From contig NW_026946364.1 of assembly GCF_035222375.1 (NCBI RefSeq), positions 806,001 through 870,000 of the forward strand: a DNA stretch of 64,000 bases. The letters run 5' to 3'. The stretch comes from Podospora pseudocomata (lineage: Eukaryota; Ascomycota; Sordariomycetes; Sordariales; Podosporaceae). Positions 60,101-64,000 of the stretch are shown here, in pieces (the stretch's first letter is position 1; each line of letters starts with the position of its first letter). The position numbers were made by a program, and so were the translations under genes. Below the pieces are notes generated by a model that searched no databases, had not been told where the DNA came from, and saw only the letters and a program-made list of their open reading frames with translations.

Positions 60101-60994
60101 ACCCACCCAGGCTGACTTTTACAAGAGCGGCACTGTGCACACCTCGCAAGGAGAGCCTGCTAACTCTGTCTCGCGGCCGACGCCCAAGGGCAAGCCTGTC
60201 CCTCCCAAGCCAATCACCAAGGGCAAGCTCATCAGGCCCGGCGGACCAGGAGGCAGACCATCGAGAGTCACCAACAACCGCAGACCTGTGCCTCGGCCAG
60301 GTGCTTCTGCTGCTGCCACTCCGGCGGCTACTCCCGCTGCTACTTCTAGACCGGTGCCGACACCACGGCCGGTACCAACACCTGCGGCCGCTCAAGCTGC
60401 GGTCAGTCTGCCTACCCATACCCGCAACCAGTCCAACTCGTCTGCCACCCGCGCTCCGCCTCCTCCACCGCCTGCCCCGCCTGCTGCAAAGCCCAAGATT
60501 ATGGCCAAGGTCCTGTACGACTTTGCCGGGACCAAGGAAAATGAGATGTCGATCGTTACCGGGCAGCTCATTGAGATTGTGCAAAAGGAGAATAATGGTT
60601 AGTTTTTTCCCCGTCTTTCTTCCGCCTCTGGCGTCATACTAACTTATTGTGTCCAGGCTGGTGGCTAGCAAAGACAGACGCGGGGCAAGCGTGGGTTCCC
60701 GCCGCTTATGTCGAGGAACAGGCACCTCCCCCCGTTGCGGCTCCCAGACCACCCCCTCCTCCCCCGGCTAGACCAGGCGCTCCTCAGCCTCCGGCGAAGA
60801 GACCGGTTGCTAGCAGGAAGCCGGTTGGATTGCAGGCGAGGGATAGCGGGATGAGTCTGAATGGAAGTGAAGGGGGGAGCAGCTCGGCGAGCAGGAGTAA
60901 CACGCCGACTCCCAGTTTGGCCGGGGGGTTGGCGGAGGCGTTGTTGGCTAGGAAGCAGGCCATGGCTAAGAAAGATGATGATGATGATTGGTGA
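57157..60994 (+). CDS. myo1: Class I myosin
   Basis: Three exons: 57157-57159, 57279-60597 and 60657-60994, with introns of 119 and 59 bp; 1219 residues. Exon 1 is only the ATG. Splicing gives [20 protein letters not shown], the usual start of fungal class I myosins. The motor follows with P-loop GESGAGKT (133-140), switch 1 [10 protein letters not shown], switch 2 LDIYGFE and the actin-binding region. Two IQ motifs ([15 protein letters not shown] and [12 protein letters not shown]) bind light chains. Next come a TH1 membrane-binding domain, a Pro/Ala-rich TH2, an SH3 domain split by the second intron (ALYDF-like [12 protein letters not shown], then [20 protein letters not shown]) and an acidic DDDDDW tail that recruits Arp2/3. 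It drives actin patch endocytosis and polar growth. Expected to be essential or near so. Confidence 0.97.
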
Positions 60995-61234
60995 GAGAGG
61001 AGGAGAGGAGGGGTTTCGTAATGTTTATACACTTTTTGTTCTTTATGGTTTTGGTGTGGGTAGCGAAAACTGTTTTCGTGGAGGTTGCTCGTGAAAGCAG
61101 GAGGAGAAGAGGGTGAATTTGATTCAGAATAGAAGACTTTTTTTTCTATACAGGCTTTTTTTTTTTTTTTTGGTGATCTGTCTATTTACATCGTTGTACC
61201 TGTGTATATACCATACCGTCCGCTAATCTAACCC

Positions 61235-64000
61235 TTACGACGACGAAATCTTGAATCCCCCCTCATCCCGTCCATCATCCACCAACCTTCCCCATTCGAG
61301 CAGCAACCTAAACAGATACACCTGCCTGTCCTCCCTTCGCAACGCCCTAGCAGCCCATTTAGCACCCTGCTCGGCGATCCACTTCCCGTCTGTCGACCCA
61401 TGCTCTTTAGTCTGGCCTTGAATCCCTGTGAAATACGCGAGCGTGGAGTGCAGGCCGTGAAAGCGGATGTCTACCGGGACGAAGTGAACCCAGGGCAGGA
61501 CACGGTCGGTGTACCACTCCTTGAAGATTGTCGACAAAAAGGGGACGTTGGAGGGGGAGGAGAGGGTGGGGAGGAATAATGGGGATGGGGAGGTGGAGGA
61601 GTCGAGGGTGAGGATGTATTGATTAGAAAAGGGATCGGGGGGGGAAGAAGAGGAGGTGAGGTGGTGGAAGTCGAGGGGGCAGGATGAGGGGGTTTGTTGG
61701 CAGGGGGAGTAGGAGGTGAAGGCTGTGTCGAAGGGGAGGAGGGTGTTGAGGTGGGGGGTGGAGACGGAGCGGTAGTGGGCGCGGGAGCGGGATTGGTTGG
61801 GGAGGATGAGGCGGGTGGTGGTGGTGGAAGTGGAGGAAGGGGGGAGGTTGGTAAGGTGGACTAGGCGTTCCTCTTGGCCGCCGCGGAGGAGGGGTTTGTC
61901 GGAATAGGGGCGGGAGATGGAGCCGCGATAATACAGTTTCTGGTGGTTTTTGGACCAGGGTTGGGGGGTCTTGGGGGGTGTAAGGGGGGTGGTTTGAGGA
62001 GGGTGTGATAAGGGGAGGAGGATGTCGGCGTAGTTGTCTGTTTTGGACCGACTGAAGATGGGGAGGAGAGAGGTGGTGGGGGGGACTTCGGCGGGAGTCA
62101 TGTAAAAGCTGTGTAGTCTCATGAGGTCGGATTGGTGGCAGAGTTCGAGGGAGAGGCCAAAATTGGTAAGGAATTGGCCGTTGGATTGGGGTTTGGCGCA
62201 GGAGGAGCAGAAATCGCGGATGTCCCAGTGAACTCCTGATTTGACCTTGGTACCAGTGGGACAGCTTAAGGATGTCAATTCTCGAAGGACTTTCGGTGAC
62301 ATGGTGTTCTTGAGCAGCTCGTCCTTATCAACAGCCTCGGTCAGCCTGGGCTTGGGCATGTCTTTCTTTCCGTATTCGCTGCCTCCCGAGCTGCCGCCTG
62401 GCAATAGGCTCGAGGCCTTTTTTCTCTTCATCCCAGCAGCGGCTAGCCGTTGAATCTGATCCCAAGGTGCCAGCACCCTCGGCCGCTCGTTGAGATTGAT
62501 TGCCATCTCGAGGTCTGGTAAATATTCCACGAAATCTTTGATCAAGTCGACCAGCTCATCCATGATGGTTTGATATGGATTCTCGGTAGGGAGGTTGTGC
62601 CTCGCCGTCCCGTTCTGTATTTGAAGCAGCGCCATATCAATCTCTTTAGCTGCTTTTCTTGTGTCTTCTCTCAGCTTCGCCGGTGGCACCCCCCAAAAAG
62701 GTAGGATATCGTCACCCATCTGCTTGAAGTGGTCGATGATTGGAGACTTCTTTTGCTTTGCAAACTCCCACCACCTGTCGAACCCCTTTGGCGGATCTCT
62801 CCCATAATGTCTTTCCCCATACTCCCGTACCGCCGATGGCAATGAATCGCTGTAACTTGCGTGAATCAACCACCTGTCCGACTCCACTCTTGAATCGTAG
62901 ATGAGCTTGCCCAAAGGATGGCTATCCATGCCCTTGCTCATCTTGATGGGGGTGAAGATGCTCACGGCGATCACCACGGCCATCAAAGCCATGATAACAA
63001 ACGCCCTGTGAATGAACATCACCTTTTTGATATCAGTCGCGTGCAGAAAAAACGTGAACCCAGCTGACATGCCCACCACCGCTCCCCATGTTTGCCAGCC
63101 AGAAACATTTTCCCAGCTCCCTAATGTCCAGACCCGCTGGACTGATATGAGAAACCCAGTGATGAAGGTGACAACTCCAGCGAAACCTAGCACGGCCCCG
63201 CCCTCGGGTGCAAGAAGACTGCTGGATACCAGCAAGGTTGCAAGCGTCAACCCATCAATAACGACATCGAACCAAAACAGGGTATCACTCCCAACTCCAT
63301 CGCCACTCAACCCCCAAAAAATGCCAGCTCCTAGGCCAGAGACGAGCAAGATTCCCGCCAACGTCCTCAATCTCGACTTGGTGGTTCTAGCCCAGGCCAG
63401 AATTCTCCAGGCAATAATAACTATCGCCGCATCAAGAACAACACCCGCCCACTGAACCAGAACCACAAACCTCGCCCAGTCGTGCTGTGGCGAGCAAAAC
63501 AGCGTCGACCTAGGCTCCGAGATCAAAGCCAAGTACGCTCCAAACGAAATCAAGAGCGTAGAAGGAACAAGGATGTACAACGACCTCGCCAAAAAATCGG
63601 GAATGGCCTCATACATTGTCCTTGTGAAGTCATCTCTTTCCTCGTCAAAGGTGCGTGGTCGGCGAGGAGAAGAGTGCAGCTGATAAGCAAGAATGAGAAC
63701 CGGAATAAAGGCTTCCAGCCCGGGCTTGGAACATTGCAAGTCGGCGGTGACTCGGTGGAAGGATTCCAGTCGGAGGATGATGCAGACGATCAGGATGAAG
63801 ACAAAGTACCGTCGTGGTTTCTTGGGGAAGTTTCGTTGGGATATTGGCCTGGTTTTGTTGCCGGTGGAGGAGAGGCCGAGTTCATCATCGAAGCGGCCGT
63901 TGGCCCCTGGGAGCCAGCCGGAGAAGTGGCTTGTGGCGTAGGAGGTGAGGGAGGCGATGAGGAGGATGAGGGTTGATGAGAGGCGGGGTTGTTCTGGTCT
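61235..64000 (-). CDS. Cap10/GT90-type glycosyltransferase, N-terminus outside window
   Basis: One open frame with 921 visible residues; it runs to the right edge in frame, so the start is missing. The first half holds about ten hydrophobic spans (such as YFVFILIVCIILRL, AFIPVLILAYQL, FVVLVQWAGVVLDAAIVIIA). The middle has the GT90/Cap10-like core: RHYGRDPPKGFDRWWEFAKQ, MGDDILPFWGVPPAKLRE, SFYMTPAEVPPTTSLLPIFSR, YADILLPL and YYRGSISRPY. The C-terminus has WVHFVPVDIRF and AARALRREDRQVYLFRLLLEWG. GT90 enzymes transfer sugars, often xylose, in the secretory pathway; Cryptococcus Cap10 is needed for capsule. The fusion to a multi-span membrane part is common in moulds. Serine- and proline-rich inserts lie within the catalytic half. 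The acceptor is unknown. Confidence 0.85.
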   Translation of the reverse strand, partial: RPEQPRLSSTLILLIASLTSYATSHFSGWLPGANGRFDDELGLSSTGNKTRPISQRNFPKKPRRYFVFILIVCIILRLESFHRVTADLQCSKPGLEAFIPVLILAYQLHSSPRRPRTFDEERDDFTRTMYEAIPDFLARSLYILVPSTLLISFGAYLALISEPRSTLFCSPQHDWARFVVLVQWAGVVLDAAIVIIAWRILAWARTTKSRLRTLAGILLVSGLGAGIFWGLSGDGVGSDTLFWFDVVIDGLTLATLLVSSSLLAPEGGAVLGFAGVVTFITGFLISVQRVWTLGSWENVSGWQTWGAVVGMSAGFTFFLHATDIKKVMFIHRAFVIMALMAVVIAVSIFTPIKMSKGMDSHPLGKLIYDSRVESDRWLIHASYSDSLPSAVREYGERHYGRDPPKGFDRWWEFAKQKKSPIIDHFKQMGDDILPFWGVPPAKLREDTRKAAKEIDMALLQIQNGTARHNLPTENPYQTIMDELVDLIKDFVEYLPDLEMAINLNERPRVLAPWDQIQRLAAAGMKRKKASSLLPGGSSGGSEYGKKDMPKPRLTEAVDKDELLKNTMSPKVLRELTSLSCPTGTKVKSGVHWDIRDFCSSCAKPQSNGQFLTNFGLSLELCHQSDLMRLHSFYMTPAEVPPTTSLLPIFSRSKTDNYADILLPLSHPPQTTPLTPPKTPQPWSKNHQKLYYRGSISRPYSDKPLLRGGQEERLVHLTNLPPSSTSTTTTRLILPNQSRSRAHYRSVSTPHLNTLLPFDTAFTSYSPCQQTPSSCPLDFHHLTSSSSPPDPFSNQYILTLDSSTSPSPLFLPTLSSPSNVPFLSTIFKEWYTDRVLPWVHFVPVDIRFHGLHSTLAYFTGIQGQTKEHGSTDGKWIAEQGAKWAARALRREDRQVYLFRLLLEWGRLVDDGRDEGGFKISSS

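Noticed and set aside
1-64000. Search for transposons, CRISPR arrays and biosynthetic gene clusters
   Set aside because: No transposase or reverse transcriptase motif, no long terminal or inverted repeats and no polyketide or peptide synthetase domains were seen. A LaeA-like gene alone does not make a cluster.

Overview
This window is a piece of a filamentous ascomycete genome, most likely from the Sordariomycetes and perhaps the Sordariales. The coding genes carry short spliceosomal introns, mostly 49-150 bp, with GTRNGT-type donors and [CTA]AG acceptors. The identifiable proteins (Pal1, a LaeA-like methyltransferase, NADPH oxidase of the NoxA class, class I myosin with a DDDDDW tail, Cap10-type GT90) are a typical mould set. 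I see no rRNA, CRISPR, plasmid or intact transposon. The exon structures below come from reading splice sites by eye and checking that the reading phase is kept across every junction.

Layout: 1-160 is the 3' end of a Dsk2/ubiquilin gene (+). 505-1129 is Sym1/Mpv17 (-). 1511-2201 holds a broken, unidentified gene relic (-), directly behind UDP-GlcNAc pyrophosphorylase (2233-3724, -). 4563-5642 is a G/T mismatch DNA glycosylase (+) with a 12-bp minisatellite inside its coding region, followed by a small Pol III-type element (-). 8973-10271 is a seven-exon LaeA-like methyltransferase (-), with a 5.4-kb gene-free stretch upstream of it. 15680-17557 is an amino acid/choline-type permease (-), 19028-20531 nicotinate phosphoribosyltransferase (-), and 21265-23958 the ribosome-biogenesis protein Utp4 (+). 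After another gene-poor interval, 28454-29879 is the peptide:N-glycanase homologue PNG1 (+). 32.7-33.7 kb holds a frame-broken coiled-coil pseudogene.

The second half is denser: Pal1 (34066-35876, -, apparently frameshifted in a G7 run), Usb1 (36908-37846, +), Ero1 (38721-40729, -), Cks1 (42052-42535, -), a tandem-bromodomain Rsc4-like protein (43765-46146, +), a 1030-residue membrane/coiled-coil protein of unknown function (47494-50658, +), NoxA (51510-53375, -), myosin I (57157-60994, +) and a Cap10-like glycosyltransferase cut by the right edge (61235-64000, -).

The genes are mostly conserved housekeeping and growth genes rather than one pathway. Themes that recur are ER protein folding and quality control (Ero1, PNG1), polarity, endocytosis and development (Pal1, myosin I, NoxA, LaeA-like), wall and glycan supply (UAP1, GT90) and nuclear RNA or chromatin work (Utp4, Usb1, Rsc4, DNA glycosylase). 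I found no convincing new multi-gene system. The points most worth a second look are the atypical first bromodomain of the Rsc4 homologue, the intact catalytic triad of PNG1, the Pal1 frameshift and hidden first exon, the Pol III-like element, the two gene relics and the unknown 1030-residue protein with its repeat-rich upstream frame.
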